Positions 48,701 to 59,901 of a stretch of DNA of 64,000 nucleotides are shown one piece after another. Position 1 is the first letter of the stretch. Each line of letters begins with the position of its first letter. The stretch is from contig CM065647.1 of the NCBI GenBank assembly GCA_033220425.1, positions 3,844,001 through 3,908,000 on the forward strand, written 5' to 3'. The position numbers were made by a program, and so were the translations under genes. A model generated the notes under the pieces. It made no database searches. It was not told where the DNA came from and saw only the letters and a program-made list of their open reading frames with translations. The DNA comes from Lepraria neglecta (Eukaryota; Ascomycota; Lecanoromycetes; Lecanorales; Stereocaulaceae).

Positions 48701-50741
48701 TAGTCATTGGGACGCTAGCTATTAGGACGCATTCGCTTTGTCGAAACATGTCATCTCGATTACCATAGAATGTAGCCCCAACTTGGTCTTCTTGCTCGTA
48801 TGGCTTTCTTGTCACATCATGATATAAGATCTCCATATCAAATACCGCTCTGGCTTTTTTGGCAATTGCGAACCCTATACCGAGAATATGCCCGCGTGGA
48901 TTATCAGATTTGAGGGCGATTTGGTTGTAGGCTTTCATCCATTGAGAAGATTTGCTTGAGCGTGCGGCTATAGAGGACCAGTACGTGTTGCGGAAGACGG
49001 AAATTATGTACCAGAGAGCCGTATCGGCAACGGATTCGATGGAAGCGCCGTCTGGGAACATATACATGGAGGTTTTCTCTTCGTTTGAAAGATGAACCTC
49101 GCTGATTCGCGTCTCATCTATCTTCTCCCGGTAGTCCTTCGAATACTCGAGAAACACTCTAAGGTCAAGCAATAGTAGCCGTCCAGATTCGCAAAATTTC
49201 ATCAGCTCCGCAAATTCCTGATGCATTATCATTGTAGGCTTGACAGTCTTGGAATCCACGGGCGTTGACAGCGCTCGAGAATGCTGGACCAATTCTGATG
49301 GTTTGGATGTTCTAGACTGGCCAGACTTAGACATTCTCCGCTCGCATTCATCATGAGCTAAGTGCCCAGCCAGAGCCGTTTCTCTACTGAAGCCTGCACC
49401 ACAGCGAGGACATAAAAATTTGGGTTTCGGTATGATTTGAGCATTCTCGCGCTGATGTTTGGAAAGATCACCGAGTGGGTCCCACAGTCTGACAGTCTTG
49501 TCGTAGGATGCAGAGGCTAGAAGCTTGCCGTCAGGCGAGAAGACGACCGCGTTGACCGAATCTGAATGGCCTTCAAGCGTGCCGCGTGAGGCTCTTGTGG
49601 CTGGGTCCCACAGTCTGATAGTCTTATCCCAGGATGCAGAGGCTAGAAGCTTGCCGTCAGGCGAGAAGACGACCGCGCTAACCGAACTTGAATAACCTTC
49701 AAGCGTGCCGCGTGAGGCTCCTGTAGCTGGGTCCCACAGTCTGACAGTGTTATCCCAGGATGCAGAGGCTAGAAGCTTGCCGTCAGGCGAGAAGACGACC
49801 GCGCTAACCGAACCTGAATAACCTTCAAGCGTGACGCGTGAGGCTCTTGTAGCTGGGTCCCACAGTCTGATAGTCTTATCCCAGGATGCAGAGGCTAGAA
49901 GCTTGCCGTCAGGCGAGAAGACGACCGCGTTGACCGATTTTGAATGGCCTTCAAGCGTGCCGCGTGAGGCTCCTGTAGCTGGGTCCCACAGTCTGACAGT
50001 GTTATCCCAGGATGCAGAGGCTAGAAGCTTGCCGTCAGGCGAGAAGACGACCGCGTTGACCGAATCTGAATGGCCTTCAAGCGTGCCGCGTGAGGCTCTT
50101 GTGGCTGGGTCCCACAGTCTGATAGTCTTATCCCAGGATGCAGAGGCTAGAAGCTTGCCGTCAGGCGAGAAGACGACCGCGCTAACCGATTTTGAATGGC
50201 CTCCAAGCGTGCCGCGTGAGGCTCCTGTAGCTGGGTCCCACAGTCTGACAGTGTTATCCCAGGATGCAGAGGCTAGAAGCTTGCCGTCAGGCGAGAAGAC
50301 GACCGCGCTGACCGAACTTGAATAACTTTCAAGCGTGCCGCGTGAGGCTCCTGTAGCTGGGTCCCACAGTCTGATAGTCTTATCCCAGGATGCAGAGGCT
50401 AGAAGCTTGCCGTCAGGCGAGAAGACGACCGCGTTGACCGATTTTGAATGGCCTTCAAGCGTGCCGCGTGAGGCTCCTGTGGCTAGGGGAAGTTGGCGCC
50501 TATTGCATCCGCGGTGCCAGCATCGTTTCTCTAGGCAGACTTTTGATAAATGCGCTCTCGGTGGCGAAGCTAAATCGGGTTGACTTTTGTTTTTATCTTT
50601 GTGGGAGGGAGTGTAAGGTCTATCATGGAAGACCACCTCACTTTGACCGAGGAAGGGCTGACCGTCCGCAGTTGCCATAGTGAGGGTCCTTGGGCTTGTG
50701 GGTTTGATGCTCAAGGTTGATAGAAACCGAGAATGATCCAA
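45701..50741 (-). CDS. WD40 - pseudo-2-hydroxyacid dehydrogenase - cytochrome b5 - membrane fusion protein
   Basis: Exons 50741-46875, 46830-46276 and 46219-45701 join in phase to give about 1,646 aa. Modules in order: eight 42-residue WD40 repeats (about 89-424); a C2H2-like motif CPRCGAGFSRETALAGHLAH (about 443); a D-2-hydroxyacid dehydrogenase-like region (about 505-755; ASIESVADTALWYIISVFRN, LLPRGARVINMANSSLIDEE); a cytochrome b5 / Irc21-like domain with heme motif FHPGGENQ (His about 1085); then a fungal membrane module (ESWDWWPFEPRYRQL through YHLLILAGPLAFWGLWLKK) with two helices at the end. The dehydrogenase lacks much of its glycine loop and its catalytic Arg, so it is probably inactive. 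The cytochrome b5 core looks sound. The long unbroken frame argues for one gene, though transcripts could be separate. An alternative start is 50678 (MATADG). Cellular role unknown. Confidence 0.7.
49470..50477 (-). repeat. Eight-unit WD40 tandem array, 126-bp period
   Basis: Eight units of 126 bp encode AVVFSPDGKLLASAS-type WD40 repeats that are almost identical at the DNA level. Differences cluster at the strand position before the conserved core (GHSKS, SYSSS, GYSGS, GHSDS) and in DKTI versus DNTV. DKTI and DNTV alternate through units 1-7, which implies duplication of two-unit (252-bp) blocks. Such high internal conservation is known from fungal HET-E/NWD-type recognition genes. Confidence 0.9.
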
Positions 50742-51191
50742 AGCATAACGTCAACAATGACTACTAGAACTATTTATATGAGCGCTGGCATTTTGTGTAC
50801 AGCAAGGTGGACGAGGTTCGGAGCAGAGGTGGGCAGAATCTCCACCGCAGGCTTCTGAGGCGCAGTCGTACGGCTGTGCTTGGATAGGTTTGGCTTCCAG
50901 CACCAATCAAACCAATCAGAGGCAGCCACACTCACAATTGTGGTTTCTAAAACGTTTTACGATCCAGAAAGTGCCTTACATGTTGAAGTTAGGCGTACCA
51001 ATAATTACAGCAATGATCAGGCTTGACTGCTTCCCGAAAACGTCAGCGTCAACCCTAAGTACCGTCGATTAGGTATTTGGCAACAGCGTCGCCCTTGCCT
51101 CCCCAACCGCGTCCTCAATGGCTTTTCTGACCCTAAATACAGCAGCACTTCGGCTAATAGCCGTTGAAGAAAAAGTCCTCTGCTCTTCTGC
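50742..51191. other. Upstream region of the fusion gene
   Basis: It should hold the promoter of the minus-strand fusion gene. No gene seen. Confidence 0.45.
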
Positions 51192-51635
51192 CAAGGTTTT
51201 CAATGGTGCAAACGGTGCAGTTGGAAACGCAATACACCAACTACACCAACTACACCAACTACAAGATTTAAGCGATGCGTAGTGTAGTTCGAAAGCCAAA
51301 CGATTTTAACCATTAGAACCCGGTGCTGCACTAGTAGTGTAGATGGTTTACCCTTAAGACTACCAGAAGTTTTTCTCGTTCCAGGGACTACTATTTCTGG
51401 CTTCGCGCCGTGTCTGAACCTTAACGCTAAGCCTATCAAGTCAAGATACTAACTAGCTAAATTCGGAAGCTTTAATTATATGATCTACATCCTCTACGTT
51501 AATGGTGCAAACGGTTTAAGTCCACTGTATATATTCAACGGTTTAAACTGCATGAACTACTAAGCAAAAAAAGGCTTAGCTAGTTGGTTCAAACCGCCAA
51601 GCCCTTAAATAGCTGGTGCACCATTAAAAACCTTG
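51192..51635. mobile_element. Candidate inverted-repeat element, 444 bp
   Basis: The left end CAAGGTTTTCAATGGTGCA (51192-51210) and the inverted right end ending at 51635 differ at one of 19 bases. The interior holds a further copy of AATGGTGCAAACGG (about 51502) and a 9-bp triplet repeat ACTACACCA (about 51236-51261). It has no coding capacity. The target duplication is unclear, so element status is tentative. Confidence 0.45.
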
Positions 51636-51689
51636 TCCTCCTCTACACCCATGCTCAAGTTTAGTTAAGTCCAAATCGGCTCATCCATG

Positions 51690-53188
51690 CTACATTGTAG
51701 ACCATGAACCCTTCTGACAATCACCACCGCTCTCCAAACCCATCTCCCTTTCTACAGCTAAACATTCAATCGTAACTTCCACATTCCCTTTCCCCACCTC
51801 CTTTCTCTCCACCCCTATTACTGGCGGTGATATAATCGGTACCACCTGCTCCAAGTGTCGCTCAGGCGCACTTTCCAAATGAAACTCATTCTCTACCAGA
51901 CGGCCCTCCGAGTCGTTGTCCAGCTTACGGCTCCAACTGAGCCTGTTCCAGATCTTGGGCCTTTGGCTGGCAAAGAGAGGCCGGGTAAATGAGAGGGTTG
52001 AGTGCTGGGATGCAGGCGGCTATGATGCCGACGGCTTGTTCGAGACTGGTAAGGAAGTGAAGGATGTTGGTCAATGGTTACCTGAGGGTAAATGGGAGCG
52101 AAGATGATTTATGGACAGTAAGCACTTACGCAGCCCATATGTCGTAATTGGCCAGTCCCCTGAAGTCTACGTCAGCTTGAGGAACTATGTGAACGTAGTT
52201 CGGGCACTAAGGGCTTACATGTAAGATCTACCGCTCCCAGAGGTTTCTCAATCAAGGTCCAGACGAGAACACAGACTCCAGTGCTGCACGTAGGTGGTGG
52301 GTCAGATGTATCCTAAAATGAATCAAAATCTCCAGTGACAAGGAGAACATACAAAAACCCCATGGGCATCAAAAGACAGATCTTGACTTCCTGCTTGGCA
52401 AACATCTGAACATCCCACAAGCACATTATAGGTAGGGCAGCAAGAAACCAATCGCAAAAGGTTATAACAGCTGTGGCGAAGCTTAGCTAGTGGCTCTATC
52501 ACTCACGACAGCTTCGAAGGGTAGACTACCGCCACAGCAATAGTCGGTAACATATGCTGCCTCAGGATCTAACCAGCAAGTGCCAATCATATTAGGATCC
52601 TAATATTTCCGGATCGGCGAACATCTTATAAAGCTTATGAGGGCGAAAACCGCAATTTTTACCGTGATGAAGATGACGGCGGAATAGAGGAGCATCCTCC
52701 ATCGTTGTATCGATCCAAAGAGTCGGAGCAACAACAGACAAATGGATACTCTGATGAATATAAAGCAACCATTGCAATATAATGTTGATAGAATTGCCAT
52801 TTAAAGGCTTGAGATAAGTGCTGCCGTGATTCTGGGGTGAGTGACAGGTAGTATTCGTGCCTTCCTACTCCGTAATGTGCGGCAAGGCCGGTGAATATTT
52901 GTGAGATGGTAGTGAGTACCTGAAATTGGAGTCAGAAGTTGACTGCATGCAGCGTCACGGAATCCGTACTACACCGATTATTATAAAGTAATCGTCTAGC
53001 CCTAGGTTTTTGAGGACAAGGGATCGGACTGTTATTCGCGCAAGGACCACCTTAACTGCGAGTACAGCAACGATTACTGACGTGATAATCAGTGAAGTCC
53101 CCGTGTTGCGGTCGCTATCCGGAGGGCTCCTCGTTCGAAGGATCCGGGTACTGTCATGCCCAGATTTAAAGGATGGCCGTGTGAACAT
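51690..53188 (-). pseudogene. Fungal rhodopsin-domain (PTH11-like) membrane protein, decayed
   Basis: Segments in family order are visible on the minus strand. First helix and signature: VVLARITVRSLVLKNLGLDD, at 53070-53000. Then FTGLAAHYGVGRHEYYL (about 52880), FIFIRVSICLLLLRLFGSI (about 52750), FALISFIRCSPIRKY (about 52640), DWFLAALPIMCLWDVQMFAK (about 52450-52390) and LEQAVGIIAACIPALNPLIY (about 52050). The tail ends at TAG 51690. At 52602-52600 a TAG replaces the Trp expected after SPIRKY (the family has a W-D pair there), a single G-to-A change. Between 52820 and 52780 the frame changes without splice signals. So I call it dead or dying. Intact relatives are seven-helix plasma-membrane proteins, some with receptor roles in pathogenic fungi. 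Confidence 0.65.
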
Positions 53189-54363
53189 TGGCTTGGCCTG
53201 ACCAAGATCCTAGGCACAAAAGTGTATTGAAAACTAGCATAAAGAACAGATTGTTAGAAGCGGAACTGCCATAGTAAGAAAAGAGGACTTACGTCTTGCA
53301 AAACTTCAGAGTATGACGACGACCCAGACCTGACCGGCTATTTAGATCTGCATCTGGGAGGACGAGGAACAAATCCGAACGAGCATCCAAGCAAGGCATC
53401 CTTGTTTGAGCATAGTCTTTGTTGGCGTCCCGCGGCAGTTCGCGTACCAGAGGCCTGACGTGAGGTCGTGTTCAGTCAGACGGTTGTGGCTCTGGTTAGC
53501 AGACAAATCCATCATCGAAAAATCCGAACAATGCGGGAGACCTAATCATCTCTGATAAGTATACACTCACCAAGCATTTTGATAGGTGAGGAGGTAGAAA
53601 GCTAGCTTACAAAGTGGGGGCTTGTAAGATCTAGGCCGAGCTAGTGCTGCTTATTCATGAGCTCGCGACGACCGGAGCCCTTTGGTTGCATAATTATCCC
53701 TCATTTAGCATATAGAGGCGTACGCGACATGTGCAGTCATCAAATTCGTGCATGAGGCCAGTAGGCTGAACCTTGGGCTGAAAATCAGCCTTAAATAGAC
53801 AGTCTGGTGTGAGGGAAAACCCACCATCCAGTAATGCCAGCATTCTCGACCGATCGGCTGCGAGCCTGAGAAGGCACCCGCAGAGAGTTGCATTATCTCG
53901 CAGGAATTACCGCCCGGGGTAAGAACCATCTTCTATCAATCACTGCCACGCTTTGTAGGAAGCTCGCATCAAATCAGGTCTGAAAAATGCTAACATCCTG
54001 CTACCACGAATCATTGTCGGTTTTGCCTTTGCCATCGACCCTATTTAAGGTTCGGGGTATCCGTGACTGGGATGGGAGAGCGTTCGTGCCATACGGTCAG
54101 TACAGAGCTCGCGGACGTGGCTCGCTCTTGGCGTGTCCATCCTCGGTACCCTGCAGAAGCAACAATCTTGAAGATGAGTGTCGATCTCGCCAGTGCCAGG
54201 GTGGTCCCGGTAGCCTCAAGAGGTAACCGAAGAATTGACACCAAGAACTCGATCTGGTGGTCGAGCGGATGCAGTGCTCATGGGGTAATTTCCGACGTCG
54301 CCTCGAAGACTTCCGCTATGCCCCAGGGCCTACTCGCTCTTCACGCAGCCAACAAGCAACATC
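53189..54363. other. Intergenic region
   Basis: No gene I can support in 1.2 kb. Short frames such as minus 53705-53929 and plus 53987-54226 show no family features. Confidence 0.4.
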
Positions 54364-56142
54364 TCAAGCCCCATAGTGCGGAATGTAGTTGTTCCTATTC
54401 ACCGTCTGACAGGTGTCCACTGATATTGCTCGGAGCGCGATGAGTGCGAGTACTGTAAATGTGATACGTGCCAAAGCGTATAATAACAATGGGCCAATCA
54501 TGAAAACAAATTCCACATCAGAGTCGCTGTAACGTGTATGTTGCAGGAAATTCTTCCACCTAACCTAGACAATGAAGGCCTCTAGTACTGGCAAACACGT
54601 TGTAGCGACTGAGCAGACGCCCCAAGCGGATCGTTCTTGGGATGTCGGGAAGGGTGAGTTCCAGGCTAGGCAATGTATTGCTCCAAATAAAGATCCTAGA
54701 AGTCCCAGTATAATTGAAAGAATCATGTCAGAGTCGTCGACTAGTATATCTAGTTTAGAACATGAATGCTTTCGCAGCCATTTCAACGTCGCCGACCTTC
54801 CCGTCAGCCTTTGCTTTCGCGGAGTCCGGTGTCAGAGGACTTAGGAGTAATTTTGGATCCGACTCTCCGAATTTTTTTAACGGTACCTTAGCACACTGAC
54901 CATGGTGCAAATCGTAGTCGTGGCTATTTCGGGCTTCGGTGATGCAATTGTCTTTCGCAATGGTGTTAGAAAAACGGCGGGGATTGGAGGGCCTAATTGC
55001 ATCACTGTCCGAGCGCCTCGGCCATATTAGGAGGCTTTGAGCGGACAAATTGCTTGCTTTGAAGTGGCTATTGCGTGAAGTGAGAGAATGAAGACGCTCA
55101 ACGTCGCCCACTTTAGGCGTCTTTTTTTTGTGGCGGAAGTGCGGCGGGTCGCAACTGTAGCTGTACAATGGGCCTGCTTTCGTGTGCTCTGGACATATGC
55201 CCAGCGTTCCACAGAATCGGAGGGCAACTTACCTGATCCGAATTCAGGGCTAGGAGGTCTAGCAAGCCATCTTTGTAGGCTCTACCAATTTCGAAATCAT
55301 ACTTCGAGCGTAGCCAAGATTTTCGACGTTGTAACATGTATCTTCGAGCTGAATCCGGGTCGCTTGCTTCATGCTGTTCAACATATGTCTCCTGGTCATC
55401 CAGTAACTTAGGATCGTTTTGTTCTAACGCTTTATTTGAAACCAGTCCCTCCTTGTCTATCTGCATGATGATCGGATACTCAACATCTTGAGGTTGATTC
55501 CAACACAAGCCATAGATGACAAACGAGCGAAATACGAATGCCACAGTCATAATTTCAAGAGCAGTGACCTGAACATGCTGAATTGCACGGAGGAGCGCCT
55601 GGAGTGCAAACCAGGTGATTTGGCAAATGGCAACGAGCTTGATAATCCAATCACTCTTACTGCGGCTTCTCAGCTCCTCCTCTGAGATTGGCGGCTCACG
55701 GATCCCACCGGATTGTACAGCTTCTCTTAGATCTCTGGCGATTGGGCACGAGGTTCCCGTGCACATTCCTCAATCTTATACCACCCGCCATAGCAAACTG
55801 TGCATGCGTTATTGTCCACTCTTCGCCCCCATGTGCTACAAGATGGCGTGAAAGCTTCTGCGCATCAATACAATTATCAATTGACACAATAATAGTCCAC
55901 TCAGGCGCTAACGCGGTGAACAGCATCCACCCGACCTTCCGGAAGAACAGATACCAGCGGCCGTGGCGCTTTCGAACACCAGACCATGTGCGGATGAAAA
56001 TGGTAACGAGGCAGCTCCAAAGGATAGACCAAGTACAGCATCCATCTAGCTAAGGCACCCAACTATAGACTATCGTATCATTTCTGCCTTGCGCAACGCC
56101 ACTCCAAAATGCAACCAAGACAAACGAAGCCAAAGCACGCAT
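54364..56142 (-). pseudogene. Fungal multi-pass membrane protein family, decayed
   Basis: The signal-peptide-like start is MRALASFVLVAFWSGVAQG (from 56142). Family landmarks follow: CTWSILWSCLVTIFIRTWSG (about 56030), LFTALAPEWTIIVSID (about 55920), EEWTITHAQFAMAGG (about 55830), LVAICQITWFALQALLRAIQ (about 55640) and NQPQDVEYPIIM (about 55490). The C-terminal part has LFGAIHCLAWNSPFPTSQER (about 54680) and ends TVNRNNYIPHYGA at stop 54366. The family is a widespread ascomycete set of unknown function. Two lesions appear: TAG at 56050-56048 between WVP and LDGCCTWSI, and a frame change near 55790-55745. The 3' half looks better preserved. Missed introns cannot explain the stop. Confidence 0.55.
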
Positions 56143-56194
56143 TGCGCCGGCGGATTGTCCGGCCACAGAGCTAGAGATAAGAGGCCATTGAAGG

Positions 56195-56434
56195 GTGGAT
56201 GTTCGTGGGGGAGATAACATTACGGCTAATTGCCAGAGGTGAGACGCGATTCCAGTGTGAATGTCCAAAGCGGGACGATAGTGATATGACTAATTACCAG
56301 AGTTGAGAGGTGATTCAAAGGTGAATTTTCGAAGGGGGGACATAGTATTATGGCTAGGTAGTTGCCAGAGGTGAGAGGCGATCCAAGCGTGGATTTTGAA
56401 CGGGGGAGATAGCATTATGGTTGACTACCAGAAG
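56195..56434. repeat. Degenerate minisatellite, about four units of 60-68 bp
   Basis: Units begin GTGGAT or GTGAAT, contain GGGGGAGATA or a variant, then ATTATGGCTA or a variant, and end TTGCCAGAGGTGAGA or a variant. Four diverged copies are visible. The array lies directly upstream of the decayed membrane-protein gene. Confidence 0.65.
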
Positions 56435-56964
56435 ACGATGACTTCTAGACGTACATAGCGAGAAAAAGATGGAGAGCTCGCAGATGAGTATTGAAGAGTG
56501 GTAAAGATCATTATCAAAAGGGCTTGCTGGTCGACGAGAGGTTTATGAGGATCGCACTCCTCAGCTGCACGGTTTCTGCGATTGCGGCTGAGCATTCGTG
56601 ATGGTGTGCGGACCCTCAGCCACCGTGCAAGTCTGCCCAATCACGACTTACCACGAAAGTGCGGCCCGCAGTAGCTGGCTTTTGAGCTGCATCGTGTCGA
56701 TAAGCCGTGGCCGATGTTTGGGGCAAAACTCCGGTTGACTGGATCAGGTAACGAGTGGCGCGCCCCCCTCGTGAATTTTTTTTTGGTGCTAGTCCTAAAT
56801 GATAAGGCTGAGGATCTTGGCAGCGAGAGAAAAAGTGATCCAGCCAGTTTGCTACACAAGAATGTTGCCCTACAATATGTCCATGATATGTGAATGGAAT
56901 TGGACTTCCAGATCTGCAGATAGGAGCAAGATCCAGATATGATGCCAGTTCCCCAAATTCATGC
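56435..56964. other. Intergenic region
   Basis: No gene seen. The minus frame 56616-57005 overlaps the last auxilin exon in another frame and is not supported. Confidence 0.5.
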
Positions 56965-59901
56965 TCATAGCCCATTCTCAGCTTTAAATCTCTCCCATGC
57001 CTCATTCAATGTAGCAAAAACAGCAGCACTAGTCATCTTCTGCTCCGTAGTAGCCGTCGTGGGAAGCTATTAACCAGTGTCAGCCTCCGGCTCACACCAA
57101 TATCCTGCCTCACCCCCTCTACGCCAGCGTAATCAACATACCTTATCAGGATGCACCTTAGCAATCCCCTTCATATAAACCAGCTTCACCTTTCCAGGCA
57201 ACAGCACATCCGCCATTCCGACTTGCTTCCAACCGCTGTCCTCCCAGAGAACGTTCTCCAGCGTCGATAACAGTGCGCGCAAGTTTCCTTCCTTACCTGC
57301 TCGCCATTTCGAGACACGCGAGTCTACTATATCTGCAAGTGCGAATTTCTCGTCATCGAGGCGATCTGCCGCTGCATTTGCGGCGCGCAGACGGGTCACT
57401 GATTCGGAGTCTGGAGCAAAGTCGCCTAAAGCTGAGGGTTTTGGCCTGGGTCTTTGCGCAGGTTTCTTGGGTGCTGTAAATGGTTTGGGTGGTGCGGCAG
57501 CTTTCTCGCAGCGATTACGGCCTGCGATTGATGTTGAGCCGCCTACGCCCATTTCAAGGCATGCTCGCCAGATGGCAGCTGCCTCAGACCAGCGCTCTAA
57601 GTGCTCTAATGCTTCGGCTTGGCGGGTCATAGTTTTCTCCCAGTAGGTACTCATTTGCTTCACTCCTTCACCGCTGCCAAGATCAATCGTTTCGGAAGCA
57701 CCGCGGGAAGGCCCAATTAACTCCAGTGCGGCCTTTGCGTCTGCGATTGAGGCTTTCGGATCGCCCGTTTTTGAGTGGGAGAGGGAACGGTTGGTGAGTA
57801 GTACGATGGTTAGAGGATGGGTGGATGGGAGGGCAGAGAGAGATGTCGAGTAGTGCGTTGTAGCTTGGGCATAATCGCCACGTTTAAAGGCTTCGTTGCC
57901 AGCTTTTCGAGCTTCGGTTGATGCTTGTTGGGCGAATGAGGAAAGTGAAGGGATGTTTCGTTTTGGTGGAGGTGGTTGCGTTGGCAGAGAAGTAGCGGGT
58001 AGGGTGCGTGGTTGGACACTGGGTTCCGGACGAGGCGCTGGTTGGGATAGTCGAACTGATGGCTGGGAGTCGGTGAACAGTAGCTCTGGTTCTGGTCCAG
58101 GTTCCATTTCTGTTGGAGTTGGTTTGGGTGTAGGCCTCTTCCGTCGTGCTGGGCTAATGTACGCTTGCGCTGTTTCCTCTTCAACCTTTTGCCTACTTAG
58201 CTTGGCTCTAGGATCACGAGCTGGTGTTTGTTGCATGAACTTAGGCTGAGACATGGCCTGCTCTCGAGGTCTCGTAGGAAGTGCAGGGGACTGATCTCTG
58301 GAGGAATCAAAGTCTTGCCTAGGTGCATCTGCTTTCGGTCGAGACTTTCGCGGTGGCGGACGAGAGTCCGCTTCTAGCATCAATGCTTCATCCGTAACGT
58401 TGGAATCCTGAGCTTTTGGTACCGGCCGCTGCCGAGGAGGTCGTTCCATCCTGTCGTGATCATTGACATCATGTTCGCGTTGCTGAGTCCTTGGCTTTCT
58501 TGCTGCAGGCTCTGCTTGGGCATCTCTCATCCACTTGGGCTGAGTTGAGTCGCTGTCTGAATTGAATTCAGATACGGCCTGATTAAACTTCTTGGTTCCC
58601 GTCTTCCACAAAGAACCTGCGGTCTTGAACATCTTGTTGCCGATCTCGGACGCATATTGTGCTGAGTCCTTCTCGCCATTGACAGGAGACTTGCTATCTG
58701 GACGCTTCTGATTTGAAGTCGGACGCTCTTGCTCCCGCATCCAGGCTGGCTTTGGCGCACCTGAGGTGGAACTTTTTCTTCGTCCGGGCGTTCTCCTAGG
58801 CTGCTGCCCCCCAGACCCACCATTGTGATCCTCTCCCCGACTCGGCTGTCTGGGTTTCTTCCGCGACTCTTCGTGTGCTTGGTTCAGTAGCAAGCCCACA
58901 GCAGCTTGCACATCCGTCCCTGACTCTGTAGATTCCAGGGCTCTTTTAGCCTTGTCTGGAGCAAAGCCCATATCCACCAGCTCGGCTACAGCATGATCTT
59001 GAGGATGAGCTTCAATGTCTACCGGGGGTTCCGGAACCTTAATTTCAATTGCTGGCTTCTTTGGGAACTCTGACACAGGACGACCCAGCATACCGAGAAC
59101 GTCGTCATCCTCGTTTGCCCCATTACTGACGGGAGCCACCTGGGCAGCCTTAACATAGCCACCTGTACCAAGACCGAAAGGGTCATCGTCCGGAACTTCT
59201 GTGTAACCTACACTTGTCCCGTTCAAATCGTTCAGTGACGAGCCTGACCTCCCAATGCCGCCATTGAACGAAGCTAAATTATCCACACTAGCAGTCTTCG
59301 ATGCCGGTTCCATATAGCTCGACTTATCAACCGGAGCCTCCGCATTAAAAGCAGCCAGCAAATCATCCTCATCCTCCCCTAATCCCTTCACCGGAGCCGG
59401 CACAGAGTCCTTCGGTATCCCAGCAAAAGGCTTATTAATAATCTTCGACAGCCTCTGTCCCCCATACTCCTCCGTAGCCGTATACGTAGGCGGTGAGGTA
59501 ATCCTATTCGGCGTAGTCCTCCCATCCCCCAAGCTATCCCAAGCTGCTGCCTGCACTCCACTGAATCGTGCATCGAAATGTTTCCTCTTCGCCGCTTCCT
59601 CCTTTTGCTTGGCTTCTTCCCGTAGCCGCTGCTGTTCTTGGAGCGAGAGGTTCTTGCTTGGTTGTGAAGAGCTAAAGCTCACTAGATTGGCGAAGCTGTC
59701 GTTTGCGGGTGTTGAGGAGCCGCTGCGTGGAGGGCCATTCGTTGGAGGTCTTTGAGAGGGTTGGAGAGTTGAGGGCGTTGCATGTCCTGATGGAGGTGGA
59801 GTTGGCCTCAGTGCTGGATAGTAATTCCCGGAAGCTTGTGGACGTTGGTGACCAGTGGGTGCTTTGGGGGCTATCCATTCGACGCTTGATAGGTCATCCA
59901 T
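56965..59901 (-). CDS. Auxilin-like clathrin-uncoating co-chaperone (Swa2/Aux1 type)
   Basis: Exons 59901-57142 and 57066-56965 give 953 aa. The start at 59901 (MDDLSSVEWIAP) fits fungal Swa2-like proteins better than the upstream in-frame ATG at 59967. Order of parts: a Ser/Pro/Gln-rich N-terminus with clathrin/adaptor-type DPF (DDDPFGLG); a UBA domain (VAELVDMGFAPDKAKRALE, about residue 310); a long basic disordered stretch; TPR repeats (ARKAGNEAFKRGDYAQATTH, about 660-760); and a C-terminal J domain. The second exon completes that J domain after KVHPDK (the HPD tripeptide that stimulates Hsp70). It recruits Hsp70 to strip clathrin from vesicles in the cytosol. No breaks; a housekeeping gene. 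Confidence 0.9.

Noticed and set aside
49831-50583. Plus-strand open frames over the WD40 array
   Set aside because: They are antisense shadows that stay open only because the 126-bp unit is a multiple of three.
56616-57005. 129-codon minus open frame after the auxilin-like gene
   Set aside because: It overlaps the last auxilin exon in a different frame, and that exon completes the J domain in phase.
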